The translations under genes and the position numbers were made by a program. This document shows positions 34,915 through 44,046 of a DNA stretch of 64,000 bases, piece after piece. The notes beneath the pieces are model-generated. The model was not told the DNA's origin, did no database searches, and saw only the letters and a program-made list of their open reading frames with translations. Origin of the DNA: Pseudoxanthomonas sp. CF385 (GTDB taxonomy: Bacteria; Pseudomonadota; Gammaproteobacteria; Xanthomonadales; Xanthomonadaceae); the NCBI RefSeq assembly GCF_900104255.1, contig NZ_FNKZ01000001.1:1890001-1954000 (forward strand). The letters are read 5' to 3'. The first letter of the stretch is position 1. The number at the start of each line of letters is the position of its first letter.

Positions 34915-36717
34915 ATGGGGATGCGTCGGTGGTGCATGGCAGCGATGCTGCTGGCGGGCGGTTTGGGGGTCGCTCACGCGGGGATGGCAGCATCGGTTCC
35001 ATTGCAGGCCGCGCCTGCGCCATTGTCGGTGCCGGACGCGGACGCCGCCGTGAAAGCCGTGACGACCGCGAAAGAAGTGGCCTATCGCGACATGCTAAGC
35101 CGCTTCGATGCGTCCGAATCGTCAGGGGGCGTCGCGGCGGTGATCGCCCGGTGCCGATTCATAGGCAACTACACCGAAGAAGACTATGGCGATTGGGTCG
35201 CGTCGGCGTCGGACGACTACGAGGCCTGCCTCGAACGTCTACGCCAGCGCTGGGCACGCACGCCCGAAGCGCAGTTGTTCCTCTATCAGCAGATGTGGGG
35301 CGAGGAAGCCGTCACCGAAGGGTCCGCCCTGATCAAGCGGGCGACGGCATGGCCGGCCCCGTTGCGCGCCGATCTTTACGCCACGCAGTCGCGGTTGCTT
35401 GACGCCCTCCATCAGAAGGAGAAGGCCAAGGACATGGCCCTGCTGGCCGCTCGTCTGGGAAACCACGAGCGCGTTCCGCAGGCCGTTGAAGCGCTATTGG
35501 CGAAGCAGGACCAAGCCGGTGCCGCGCGTTTGTTGCGGGAGGCGCCCGTGGCGACAAACGCGTGGACGGCGAACCGTCGCCTGGAGGTGGCGCTGAAGCT
35601 CGAGGACGCGCGTGTCGCGCTGGACGAAGTGGAGCGTTACGAAGGCAAGGAGCTCACCCTGGACGGCGCGTTGGTCGCGCGCGCGCATCTCAATGCGGGC
35701 AACGTCGAGGCGGCCCATGGCGCGTTGGAAGGCCTCGGGGAGGGCGATGACGAGGCCCAGGCGCGTTTCGACGTTGCGCTGGCGAGGGCGGACGTTCCGG
35801 CGGCGGTCGCGCAGATCGACATTACCAACACCGACGAGATCGCGACGCAGTTGGAACGGTTCGCGGTGCTCGCCAACCGGTTCCCGGCTTCGGTATTCCA
35901 TTTGCCCATGCTGGGCATGGCCATGATGTCGGGTGGCATCCTGCTTTGCCTGGCGTTGTTGCCGATGATGCTTCTGGTGCCGGTCCATTACCGCGGACTG
36001 GCGCGTCGCGTGCAGGGTCGTGCGCCCGAGCCCCTTTATCCTCGCATCGGCCTGTGGCATGCGTGGTGGGCGATGGTGCTGCTGCTTGCGCTGCCTTTCC
36101 TGATCGCGGGCGTGGTCGAGCCTCGTTCGCTCGCCCGCTTGTTCACGGGAGACCCGCTGCCCGAGGCCAATGCGTTCTTCAGGATCAATCTCTGGAGCAC
36201 CGTTGCCAGCCTGCTGCTGTTGATGCCGCTGGCCTGGCGAATGGGGCGCGAAGCGGTCACCGGACAGATCGGTGTGTGGCGGCAAGTGGGGTGGCTGCTG
36301 GTGGCGCTGGTGCTGCTGTACACCGTGGCTTACCTGCAGGGCGCGTGGCTCCAGTGGCGTGCCGAAGACAGCCGGACCCTGCAGACCGAAGCGGTCGAGC
36401 GCCTCCTGGATGGGGGCGCCTCGACCTACGGTCCGGTGCTGACCTTCCTTCTGATTGCAGTGCTGGCGCCGATCGTCGAAGAGGTGGTGTTCCGCGGGAT
36501 GTTGTTGGGAGGCATGGCCCGCCACATCAGCTTCGGGTGGGCCAACCTCCTGCAGGCATTGCTGTTTGCGATCATCCACAACGACACGCCGCGCTTCTTT
36601 TTCTACTTCGCCATGGGGCTGCTGGCCGGCTTCCTCGTCCGCAGGACGCGTTCGCTGATACCGGCCATCGCCCTGCATGTCATCAACAACGGCTTCTTCT
36701 TCCTGTACGCGACCTAG
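34915..36717 (+). CDS. CPBP-family intramembrane protease with helical periplasmic N-terminal region
   Basis: This 600-residue protein has a signal peptide, then about 270 residues of TPR-like helical repeats, then about eight membrane segments from residue 325. The CPBP (Abi/Rce1) motifs are complete: EEVVFR at 522-527, H555 in FAIIHN and H588/N592 in HVINN, the expected zinc-peptidase residues. The CAAX-protease-like domain together with a large helical sensor-like part suggests a processing role at the inner membrane. The substrate is unknown. Confidence 0.88.
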   Translation: MGMRRWCMAAMLLAGGLGVAHAGMAASVPLQAAPAPLSVPDADAAVKAVTTAKEVAYRDMLSRFDASESSGGVAAVIARCRFIGNYTEEDYGDWVASASDDYEACLERLRQRWARTPEAQLFLYQQMWGEEAVTEGSALIKRATAWPAPLRADLYATQSRLLDALHQKEKAKDMALLAARLGNHERVPQAVEALLAKQDQAGAARLLREAPVATNAWTANRRLEVALKLEDARVALDEVERYEGKELTLDGALVARAHLNAGNVEAAHGALEGLGEGDDEAQARFDVALARADVPAAVAQIDITNTDEIATQLERFAVLANRFPASVFHLPMLGMAMMSGGILLCLALLPMMLLVPVHYRGLARRVQGRAPEPLYPRIGLWHAWWAMVLLLALPFLIAGVVEPRSLARLFTGDPLPEANAFFRINLWSTVASLLLLMPLAWRMGREAVTGQIGVWRQVGWLLVALVLLYTVAYLQGAWLQWRAEDSRTLQTEAVERLLDGGASTYGPVLTFLLIAVLAPIVEEVVFRGMLLGGMARHISFGWANLLQALLFAIIHNDTPRFFFYFAMGLLAGFLVRRTRSLIPAIALHVINNGFFFLYAT

Positions 36718-36734
36718 CGGGGCCACCGGCGCGG

Positions 36735-37523
36735 TCAACGTGTTGTGCGTCCGTGTCCAAGATCGGAGGACACATCGTGGTCGCGCGCCGACCGCACCCG
36801 CCCCGGCAGCAGCATCGGCACCTCGCGCTGGTAGCGGCGGTAGGCCTCGCCGTGCTGGGCGATCAGGTCGCGCTCTTCGAAGCACTTCACGGCCACGATG
36901 ATGTAGGCGGTGGTCACCGCCGCGAACAGCAGGTGGCCGGCCGTCATCGTGGGGGCGGCCCAGAAGGCGATCAGGAAGCCGAGCATCAGCGGGTGGCGCA
37001 CGATGCGGTAGAGCGCGCGCACGACGAAGGGCGTTTCCGGCGCGGGCGCGCGCTTGCGGGCGAGGTCCCAGACCTGGCGCAGGCCGAACAGTTCGAAATG
37101 ACTGATCAGGAACGTGCTGGCGAGCACCAGCAACCAGCCGAGGGCGGCGATCGCGTACACCGCGCCGCGCGCGAGTCCGCCTTCCACGTCCCACACGATC
37201 CCCGGCAGCGGTCGCCATTGCCAGAACAGCAACGCGAGCACGAGACTGGAGGCCAGCACGTACGTGCTGCGTTCGATCGGCTTGGGCACGAAGCGCGTCC
37301 ACCAGCGCTTGAATGCCGGGCGCGCCATCACGCTGTGTTGCACGGCGAACAGGGTCATCAGCACCAGGTCGATGGCGAGCGCGATGAGGGTCGGCGTGTC
37401 GGCGCCGTTGTCGACATGTTTGGGGACGCCCGCGCCGGTGACGAAGGCGACGGCATACAGGAACGTGACGAGGAACACCGCATAACAGGCGGTGCCGTAC
37501 AGCAGGGCAAGCAAGCGGGACAT
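36735..37523 (-). CDS. mddA: Methanethiol S-methyltransferase-like membrane protein (MddA/NnrU type)
   Basis: This 262-residue protein has about five membrane segments and the C-terminal isoprenylcysteine-methyltransferase-like motif YRIVRHPLMLGFLIAFWA followed by CFEERDLIAQHGEAYRRY. MddA methylates methanethiol to dimethyl sulfide. The family also contains NnrU-like proteins, so the substrate is not certain. The divergently named hydrolase-LuxR gene lies 170 bases upstream on the same strand and may regulate it. Confidence 0.75.
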   Translation of the reverse strand: MSRLLALLYGTACYAVFLVTFLYAVAFVTGAGVPKHVDNGADTPTLIALAIDLVLMTLFAVQHSVMARPAFKRWWTRFVPKPIERSTYVLASSLVLALLFWQWRPLPGIVWDVEGGLARGAVYAIAALGWLLVLASTFLISHFELFGLRQVWDLARKRAPAPETPFVVRALYRIVRHPLMLGFLIAFWAAPTMTAGHLLFAAVTTAYIIVAVKCFEERDLIAQHGEAYRRYQREVPMLLPGRVRSARDHDVSSDLGHGRTTR

Positions 37524-37693
37524 CGGGAATCTCCGGGGGAAGACAGGGCCGTCGCCGCGCGGACGCACCGCGCCGGGCGCGGGAGAGGAGGACGGTGCGC
37601 GCAGTCTGGGCAGCGGTCCCCGGCGTCGCCATGGGAACCTTGTCCCGGGTCGGCGACGCCGCCGGGTCCGATGCGGGACAAATGTCCCGGGTC

Positions 37694-38767
37694 TCAGTCC
37701 GCGGATCCGGGGAGATGTCCGTAGGTCTTCACGATGGCCTCGGCGCGGCTGCGCACGCCCAGCTTCCGGTAGAGGTGGGAGATGTGGTTGCGCACGGTCT
37801 TTTCGGCGATCCCCAGCTGCCAGCCGATCTGCGCATTGCTGCGGCCTTCGCACAGCAGCGAGAGGGTGGCGCGCTCGCGCGCGGTCAGCGACGCGGACAG
37901 GTCGCCGTCGCCCGGCAGGTCGGCGATGCGCTGGCCGGTGAACTCGAGCACCGCCTGCTGGAACTGTTGCCAGGCCGGTTCGTGCTCCAGCAGCACGTGG
38001 TTGCATGAGTCCAACTGCACGAAGGTGGCGCCGGGGATCGCGCTCGCCAGGCGCCTGCCCTGGGCCAGCGGTGCGATCTGATCGTCCGCGCTGTGCAGCA
38101 CCAGGGTCGGCACGCGGACCTGCGGCAGGACCTCGCGCACGTCGATGTCGCCACGCGCGGCGAGCAGGGCGCGCGCGTTCTCCGGCGAGGTGGTGCGCCG
38201 GCACAGTTCGTTGAACCAGTCGAGCTGGGCGCGGCTGCCCTGGGGCACGAAGCGGGAGGTGAACAACTGGCGGAATGCGGGGTTGTCGTTGCCCCAGCCA
38301 TGGCCGATGACGTCCATGAGGGCATTGAACAGGCTGCGGCGCTCCGGGTTCTCGCTGCGGTTGCCGCCCATCGCGTAGCCGCCGTAGAGGATCAGGTGCG
38401 AGACGCGATGGGGGTGGCGCACGGCGTAGCGGATCGCAGTGGCCGCGCCCTGGCTGATGCCGAGCAGGGCGAACGGGCGGTCGATGCCGGCGGCGTCCAC
38501 CACGCGCTCCAGATCGTCCACCCAATGCGAGGCATCCAGCGCGCCGGCATGCCAGTCGGACATGCCGCAGCCGCGTTCGTCATGGCGGATATAGCGGAAA
38601 TGCTCGCCGAAGAAGCGCGCCCAGTGCGACCAGACCGGGCTTTCGAGGTCGTACTGCAGGTGGGTGAGCCAGGTGGCCGCCTTCACCAGCGGCAGGCCGC
38701 GGCCCATCTCCGCCCAGGCCAGGCGGATCCGGTCGTCGGTCACCACATAGTGGACATGCTGCTTCAT
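37694..38767 (-). CDS. Alpha/beta-hydrolase fused to a LuxR helix-turn-helix
   Basis: This 357-residue protein has an N-terminal alpha/beta-hydrolase fold with nucleophile S105 in LGISQGAA, an acid in LVLHSADDQI and H in DSCNHVLLE. Its C-terminal ~65 residues are a LuxR-type DNA-binding domain (LTARERATLSLLCEGRSNAQIGW in segments, then AEKTVRNHISHLYRKLGVRSR). The fusion reads as a one-component sensor whose ligand or substrate is bound or cleaved by the hydrolase domain. The mddA-like gene downstream is a likely target. Confidence 0.88.
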   Translation of the reverse strand: MKQHVHYVVTDDRIRLAWAEMGRGLPLVKAATWLTHLQYDLESPVWSHWARFFGEHFRYIRHDERGCGMSDWHAGALDASHWVDDLERVVDAAGIDRPFALLGISQGAATAIRYAVRHPHRVSHLILYGGYAMGGNRSENPERRSLFNALMDVIGHGWGNDNPAFRQLFTSRFVPQGSRAQLDWFNELCRRTTSPENARALLAARGDIDVREVLPQVRVPTLVLHSADDQIAPLAQGRRLASAIPGATFVQLDSCNHVLLEHEPAWQQFQQAVLEFTGQRIADLPGDGDLSASLTARERATLSLLCEGRSNAQIGWQLGIAEKTVRNHISHLYRKLGVRSRAEAIVKTYGHLPGSAD

Positions 38768-38905
38768 CACGCGCGGAGGGCCTCGGCATCGCAGGAGCGT
38801 CGCGGAGAAAACGCAACCGGTGGACCACGCCGGCCGCGGGAGCGGGTCGACTGCCGGCGCGGTGCTAAAGTGCCGCACTTCCTGCTGCCTGTACGTGAAC
38901 GACAC

Positions 38906-39829
38906 ATGCAAATTTCGACCTCTCCCACGATCGGCACGCCCGGCCAGCCCTGGGGAGCGGCCGAGAAGGCCGCGTGGCGCACGCAGCAGCGCGTGCGCCG
39001 GCGCTACGCGGACGACGTGGTGGCCTCCATCGACCGCCTGCGCGAGCGTTTCGACGTGGAGGCCTACGGCACGCTCGACTACGGTCCGGGCGAGACCTAT
39101 CCGCTGTATGCGATGCGCAGCCGTGGCTGGGACGACGCCTTGCCGCTGATGCTGGTCACCGGCGGCGTACACGGTTACGAGACCAGCGGCGTGCATGGCG
39201 CGCTGCAGTTCCTCGAGCAGCGTGCGGCCGAGTACGCCGGCCGCGCCAACCTGCTGGTCGTGCCCTGCGTGAGCCCGTGGGGCTACGAACGCATCCACCG
39301 CTGGAACGCGGATGCGCTGGACCCGAACCGCTCCTTCCGCGCGGACAGCCCCGCCCAGGAGTCCGCCGCGCTGATGGCCCTGGTCGCGCCGGTGAAGGAC
39401 CGCGTGCGGATGCACATCGATCTGCACGAGACCACCGACAGCGACGAGACCGAATTCCGACCCGCACTGGCCGCGCGCGACGGCAAGCCGTTCGAGCCGG
39501 GCGAGATTCCGGACGGTTTCTATCTGGTGGACGACAGCGAGAACCGCCAGCCGGCTTTCCAGCAAGCCGTGATCGCCGCCGTCGCACGGGTGACCCACAT
39601 CGCCCCCGCCGATGCGCAGGGCGAGATCATCGGGTCCCCGGTGGTGGCCGAGGGCGTCATCGAGTACCCGGTGAAGTCGCTCGGCTTGTGCACAAGCATC
39701 ACCGATGCGCGCTACACCACCATCACCGAGGTTTATCCGGACAGCCCGAAGGCCACGCCGATCCAGTGCAACGATGCGCAGGTCGCGGCGGTGGTGGCCG
39801 CGATCGACTACGCGCTGGCGCACGCCTGA
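38906..39829 (+). CDS. M14-family metallocarboxypeptidase
   Basis: This 307-residue cytoplasmic protein shows the zinc ligands HGYE (VHGYETSGVHG) and a later His in MHIDLHETTD, with a catalytic Glu in TITEVYP. It has LVVPCVSPWGYERIHRW between them. These fit the M14 carboxypeptidase / succinylglutamate desuccinylase superfamily. No signal peptide is visible. The specificity is unknown. Confidence 0.85.
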   Translation: MQISTSPTIGTPGQPWGAAEKAAWRTQQRVRRRYADDVVASIDRLRERFDVEAYGTLDYGPGETYPLYAMRSRGWDDALPLMLVTGGVHGYETSGVHGALQFLEQRAAEYAGRANLLVVPCVSPWGYERIHRWNADALDPNRSFRADSPAQESAALMALVAPVKDRVRMHIDLHETTDSDETEFRPALAARDGKPFEPGEIPDGFYLVDDSENRQPAFQQAVIAAVARVTHIAPADAQGEIIGSPVVAEGVIEYPVKSLGLCTSITDARYTTITEVYPDSPKATPIQCNDAQVAAVVAAIDYALAHA

Positions 39830-39847
39830 GTAGGCGCCACTGGCCGT

Positions 39848-40933
39848 TCACCTGACGGCCGGCAGCAGCTTCTCGGTGATCAGGCGGAACGTCAGTCGCG
39901 GCGCGTTCTGCACCTGGTAGTTGGTGGTCGTGATGACGACCACCAGTTTCTGCTCCGGGAACACCCGCACCGTGTTGCCGCCGGTGCCGTTCATGCCGTA
40001 CGAGTCGAACGTGCGGGTTCCGCTGGTCTCGTGGTGCAGCCACCACAGGTAGCCGTAGTCGATGCCATCCTCGATGCGGGCGTGCGGACGGAGCGATGCG
40101 GCGACCCACGCCGCCGGCACGATCTGCTTGCCGTTCCAGCGGCCACCCTGCCGGTAGAGCTCGCCCAGCGCGAGCAGGTCGCGGCTGCGCAGTCCCAGTC
40201 CACCGCCGGCCTGCGCCAAGCCCTGCGGCGAGAACTGCCATTCCGGCGCCTGGATGCCGAGCGGCTCGAACAGCGTGCGTTGCGCGAACGCGGGCAGTGG
40301 CTCGCCGGTCGCGGCCTGGATCACGGCGCCCAGCGTGGCCACACCGGCCGTGCAGTAGCGGAAGCTGCGGCCGTACGGCGCGTCCTCAGGGCGCGTCGTC
40401 CACGCGGGGTAGCCCTGGATCGGCAGGTCGAGGTAGAAGCCCACCCAATCCTCGATCAGGTACATGCGTTCTTCGTTGCCGCGCGACCAGGTGTTCCAGT
40501 CGTCGCATTCCAAGGCTGAGGACATCGTCATCAGGTCTTCGACGGTGATGGCGTCCTTGCGTGGGTCGGGCAGCGCCGGCGGCGGTCGCCGCAGCAGTGG
40601 CAGGATCCGGGCCTGTGCGCCTGCCAGCTTCCCCTGGTCGATGGCGATGCCGGCGAGCATGCCGGCCACCGTCTTGGTGGCCGAGCGGGTGTTGCGCCGT
40701 GCTTCGCGCCCGCCCTCGTCGAAATAGCGCTCGTACACCAGCGTGCCGTCGCGGGCGATCAGCACGCTGGTGACCTTCTTGAAATCGCCGGCGCCGATGG
40801 CGCGCTCCATCTCGGCGAGCGCGGACGCATCCAGGCCCACGTCGACGGGACGTCCTTGCGGCAAGTCCGTGGCGTGCGCGGCTGCGGCGAAAAAGGCGAA
40901 CGACAACAACCAGGGCGTGATCAGGCGCTGCAT
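39848..40933 (-). CDS. Secreted serine hydrolase (beta-lactamase/S12 family)
   Basis: This 361-residue protein has a signal peptide ([13 protein letters not shown]). The SxxK motif is SATK (about residue 88), and YCTAG and NGTGGN take the places of the YxN and KTG-type motifs. It is a penicillin-binding-protein-like esterase or D-aminopeptidase-like enzyme; true beta-lactamase activity cannot be inferred. It is convergent with the M14 gene. Confidence 0.85.
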   Translation of the reverse strand: MQRLITPWLLSFAFFAAAAHATDLPQGRPVDVGLDASALAEMERAIGAGDFKKVTSVLIARDGTLVYERYFDEGGREARRNTRSATKTVAGMLAGIAIDQGKLAGAQARILPLLRRPPPALPDPRKDAITVEDLMTMSSALECDDWNTWSRGNEERMYLIEDWVGFYLDLPIQGYPAWTTRPEDAPYGRSFRYCTAGVATLGAVIQAATGEPLPAFAQRTLFEPLGIQAPEWQFSPQGLAQAGGGLGLRSRDLLALGELYRQGGRWNGKQIVPAAWVAASLRPHARIEDGIDYGYLWWLHHETSGTRTFDSYGMNGTGGNTVRVFPEQKLVVVITTTNYQVQNAPRLTFRLITEKLLPAVR

Positions 40934-41014
40934 CGGGAAGGTCCGGTGTGGGGAGAGGGCGCCACGATGCCGGCGGTGGGGCACGATGGCTTGCACGTGG
41001 GCAACACGGGTCAT

Positions 41015-41887
41015 TCAGACAGCCGAGCGGAACGCGGTGGGTGGCATGCCATAGGCGCGCACGAACAGACGATGGAAGTGCGCCTGGTCGGCGAAGCCGC
41101 ACGCCACGGCGATCGACGCGACGGTGGCCGGACCGTGACGCAGCATCGCCGCCGCCCGCGCCAGGCGCAGGCGGCGCGAGTACTCGGTAGGGGTGCATCC
41201 GTGGCGGCGCCGGAACACCCGCGCCAGATGCACCGGATGCACATCGCACGCATGTGCCAGCGACGGAGTGTCGGCAGCGGAGTCGGCGTGGTCGTGCAGC
41301 CAGGCCTCGGCGCGCGCGAGCCAGGCGGGCCAGCCACGGGCGGCGGGTTCGGGCACGGCGATGGCATCGAGCATTTCGTCGAACAGGGTTTCCGCCAACA
41401 CGCCGTCATCGCCCTGCCAGTCCGCGCAGGCCTGCGCCAGCCCATGCGCAAACGCCTGCGCGCGCCGCCCCGCGCGCAGCGCCCCGTGATCGAGGCCGCC
41501 GCGCAGCCTTGCCTGCAGCGTGGCGGGCAGGGCGATCGTCATGAATTCGCCGTCCAGATCATGGAAGCGATCGCGGTGTGTCGTGGCAGGTGGCGTGTAG
41601 ATCAACGTGCCCGCCGTGCATTCGGGCGGGCCTCCTGCGGCCGATGTCAGATAGCGCCCGCTGAGCAGCAGCACCAGATGCGCGTCGTCATGCGTGTGCC
41701 GGGCCAATGCACGTGCCGGCACGGTGGGTGTCAGCCGGGCGATCTGGACGCCGTTGGCGAGTCGACGGACCGTGCCGGCGCCCAGGCAGCCTGCGCGGCG
41801 TGCGGGATGCGTTCGGGACGAGCCGGATGCGTCGACGGCAGCGGGCATGCGATGGCGTACGAAGGAAGGGTCATTCGACTCTGGCAT
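41015..41887 (-). CDS. AraC-family regulator
   Basis: This 290-residue protein has an N-terminal cupin (HTHDDAHLVLLLSG, AGTLIYTPPATTHRD) and C-terminal AraC helices (TPSLAHACDVHPVHLARVFRRR and SIAVACGFADQAHFHRLFVR, each in the usual place). It lies upstream of and on the same strand as the serine hydrolase gene. The 185 bases to the next gene on the plus strand hold no gene. Confidence 0.9.
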   Translation of the reverse strand: MPESNDPSFVRHRMPAAVDASGSSRTHPARRAGCLGAGTVRRLANGVQIARLTPTVPARALARHTHDDAHLVLLLSGRYLTSAAGGPPECTAGTLIYTPPATTHRDRFHDLDGEFMTIALPATLQARLRGGLDHGALRAGRRAQAFAHGLAQACADWQGDDGVLAETLFDEMLDAIAVPEPAARGWPAWLARAEAWLHDHADSAADTPSLAHACDVHPVHLARVFRRRHGCTPTEYSRRLRLARAAAMLRHGPATVASIAVACGFADQAHFHRLFVRAYGMPPTAFRSAV

Positions 41888-42072
41888 TCGGCCGGGCGAA
41901 CCGGCACGCCGATGCGACGAAGCGGGGGAGGGCGCGACGAACGCCCTGGAATGCGGTCCGCCGTTCGTCTGCTACACGCGTGAACGTCGCGAACGGTCCG
42001 CTTTGCGTGGCCGCGGGACCGGGGCGGCGCCGTCTTGTCCCTGTGAACGACTTCGCTGCGGAGGAACGGCTC

Positions 42073-42621
42073 ATGCGTCACGTCTTGTGTGCAGGGATCA
42101 TCGTGGCGGTCGGCGTGCTCGCCGGCTGCAAGTTCCAGGTGGTGCCGCGTGCGGTGGAATCGAAGCCGCAGGCCAACATCGTCGGCACCTTCAAGTTCGA
42201 GCGGCGTTGGCAAGGCACCGACCTCAACACCGGCGGGGGCTGCCTGGTATTCCAGAATGCGGCGCCGCTGGCCTGCGATGCGGGCGCGTTTTGCCAGGCG
42301 AACAAGCCCGCGGGCGCCGGCTACGGCTATTGCCTGCACAAGTCGGTCTCGGTGTGGGGCGCCCAGGGCAAGGGGCCACAGCAGTGCTGGTGGCAGCCGA
42401 CGCCTGCCTCCTGCCTGCGCGGCACGCCTGTCGATCCGTTGAAGGTCGGCGAGACCTATCGCACCACCCCGGCCGTGCTGGCCAAGCCGCCGGGAACGAA
42501 GCCTGTCGTACGGTGGCGCGTGCTCACCTGCACCAACATCAAGCAGGGCGCCTGCGCCGATCCCAACGCCAAGGACGGCGAAGACCGCATGTACCTCGCC
42601 GGGCCGATCTGGTCGAACTGA
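42073..42621 (+). CDS. Lipoprotein with conserved cysteines, unknown function
   Basis: This 182-residue protein has lipobox LAGC at about residue 19. The mature part has at least seven further cysteines (GGGCLVF, LACDAGAFC, YGYCLHK, QQCWWQ, ASCLRG, LTCTN, GACADP), which suggests several disulfides in the periplasm. No family is recognised. The start is the ATG preceded by GAGGAACGG. Confidence 0.72.
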   Translation: MRHVLCAGIIVAVGVLAGCKFQVVPRAVESKPQANIVGTFKFERRWQGTDLNTGGGCLVFQNAAPLACDAGAFCQANKPAGAGYGYCLHKSVSVWGAQGKGPQQCWWQPTPASCLRGTPVDPLKVGETYRTTPAVLAKPPGTKPVVRWRVLTCTNIKQGACADPNAKDGEDRMYLAGPIWSN

Positions 42622-42685
42622 GGGCCGGGCGGGAGTCAGGTGGCCGGGTGTACGCTGCCGGGACAGTGACGGATGGGAGCAGGTC

Positions 42686-42952
42686 ATGGCGACCGGATGG
42701 GCGGGCGATGGCGCGGTGCAGGACCAGATCGATGCGACCGTGAAAGACGGCATCGAGCGGGCGCGGCGTGCGTTGCCGAAGGGGCCGAGCCTCACCCACT
42801 GCGAGGAGTGCGACAAGCCGATCCCGCTCGCGCGGCAGAAGGCCGTGCCGGGCGTGCGCCTGTGCGTGATCTGCCAGGAAGCCGCCGACCACGATGAGCA
42901 GTCCGCCGGCATGTTCAACCGCCGCGGCAGCAAGGACAGCCAGCTGCGCTGA
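42686..42952 (+). CDS. DksA/TraR-type C4 zinc-finger protein (YbiI-like)
   Basis: This 88-residue protein has the zinc finger CEEC ... CVIC (residues of about 39-66) with the family spacer DKPIPLARQKAVPGVRL. It is much shorter than DksA (about 150), and the coiled coil is reduced. Such small TraR/YbiI-like proteins may bind RNA polymerase through the secondary channel. It lies 34 bases before the Nudix gene. Confidence 0.88.
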   Translation: MATGWAGDGAVQDQIDATVKDGIERARRALPKGPSLTHCEECDKPIPLARQKAVPGVRLCVICQEAADHDEQSAGMFNRRGSKDSQLR

Positions 42953-42986
42953 CGTCTTCTCCACGCCTTCTCTGCCGCAGGTCAGC

Positions 42987-43409
42987 ATGGGTACGCTCCA
43001 CACCGTCGCCGCCGTCATCCTCAACCCGCAGGGCGAGGTGCTGCTGGTGCGCAAGCGTGCGTCGGCCATCTTCATCCAGCCCGGCGGCAAGACCGAGCCG
43101 GGCGAAGAGCCGCTCTCCGCGCTGGCGCGCGAACTGGACGAGGAACTCGGCGTGCAGCTCGACCACGCTTCGGCCGTGTGGCTGGGCGAGTTCGAGGCCG
43201 ATGCCGTCAACGAGCCCGGCTTGCGCGTGCGAGCCCATGCGTACCGGTGCGCCGTGCACGGCACGCCCGCGCCGCAGGCCGAGATCGAAGCACTGGCATG
43301 GGTCGATCCTGCGGGACCGTATGCCGTGACCGTGGCGCCGCTCAGCGCGGAGCACATCCTGCCGGCGTTGCTGGCGTGGCAGGGCAAGGGCGGCTCCACG
43401 CTGCGTTGA
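42987..43409 (+). CDS. Nudix hydrolase
   Basis: This 140-residue protein contains an intact Nudix box: GGKTEPGEEPLSALARELDEELG spans about 33-56 in the usual G-x5-E-x7-RELDEELG form. A second feature, LEEIEALAW-like AEIEALAWVDP, is near the end. The substrate is unknown; members hydrolyse nucleoside diphosphates linked to other groups. Confidence 0.92.
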   Translation: MGTLHTVAAVILNPQGEVLLVRKRASAIFIQPGGKTEPGEEPLSALARELDEELGVQLDHASAVWLGEFEADAVNEPGLRVRAHAYRCAVHGTPAPQAEIEALAWVDPAGPYAVTVAPLSAEHILPALLAWQGKGGSTLR

Positions 43410-43494
43410 TCGCCGTCCGGCGTGGCCTGCGGCGTCTTCGCGTGGCGTTGGATCGGATGGCGGTCGTCGCCATGTCCATCGAAGGAACCTGCGC

Positions 43495-43983
43495 ATGCGC
43501 CCGACTGTCGTCGTATCCGTCGTGCTGTCCCTGCTCATCGCCTGGCCTGCGCAGGCCGGCTGGAAGGCCGCGACGCCGGAGGTCGCCGAAGCCGCCCGGC
43601 AGCCGCGCATCGCAGCCGCCATCGAGGCGGCGATGCGCTTCGACCGCGCCATCCTCGCGCACGACGCGCAGGTGTTCGCCGACACCTTCACCGAGGATGC
43701 GGTGGTCAACAATCCGTTCAATCGCATCGCCCGCAAGCCGGATGCCGTGGCCAACTTCGCGACCGGCCTGATCGACTACACCTCGCTGGAGCGGGTGATC
43801 GAGTACGCGGCCACGCGGGGCGAGCACGATGTGGTGCTGATGGGCGAAGAGCACCTGACGCCGGTCGGCAAGGCGAAGTTCGCCGGCAAGCAGGTCAAGC
43901 GCCGGACCACCGAAATCTGGACCGACGAAAGCGGCGGCTGGAAGCTGGCCCTGCGTCAGGCGACGATCTATTCCGCGGAGTAG
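43495..43983 (+). CDS. Secreted NTF2-like (SnoaL-type) protein
   Basis: This 162-residue protein has a signal peptide (VVLSLLIAWPAQA). An NTF2-like fold follows, with AILAHDAQVFADTFTEDAVV, a central beta segment and the end TTEIWTDESGGWKLALRQAT. The role is unknown, as in most of this superfamily. Confidence 0.8.
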   Translation: MRPTVVVSVVLSLLIAWPAQAGWKAATPEVAEAARQPRIAAAIEAAMRFDRAILAHDAQVFADTFTEDAVVNNPFNRIARKPDAVANFATGLIDYTSLERVIEYAATRGEHDVVLMGEEHLTPVGKAKFAGKQVKRRTTEIWTDESGGWKLALRQATIYSAE

Positions 43984-44046
43984 ATCGCCCTCAAGTTCCC
44001 CGGCCACCTGCCGCTACCGTCTCGACGGGTACGTCGGGGGACGCGC

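Noticed and set aside
39848-40933. Beta-lactamase antibiotic-resistance gene
   Set aside because: The motifs fit the broad S12 serine-hydrolase family. Resistance cannot be claimed.
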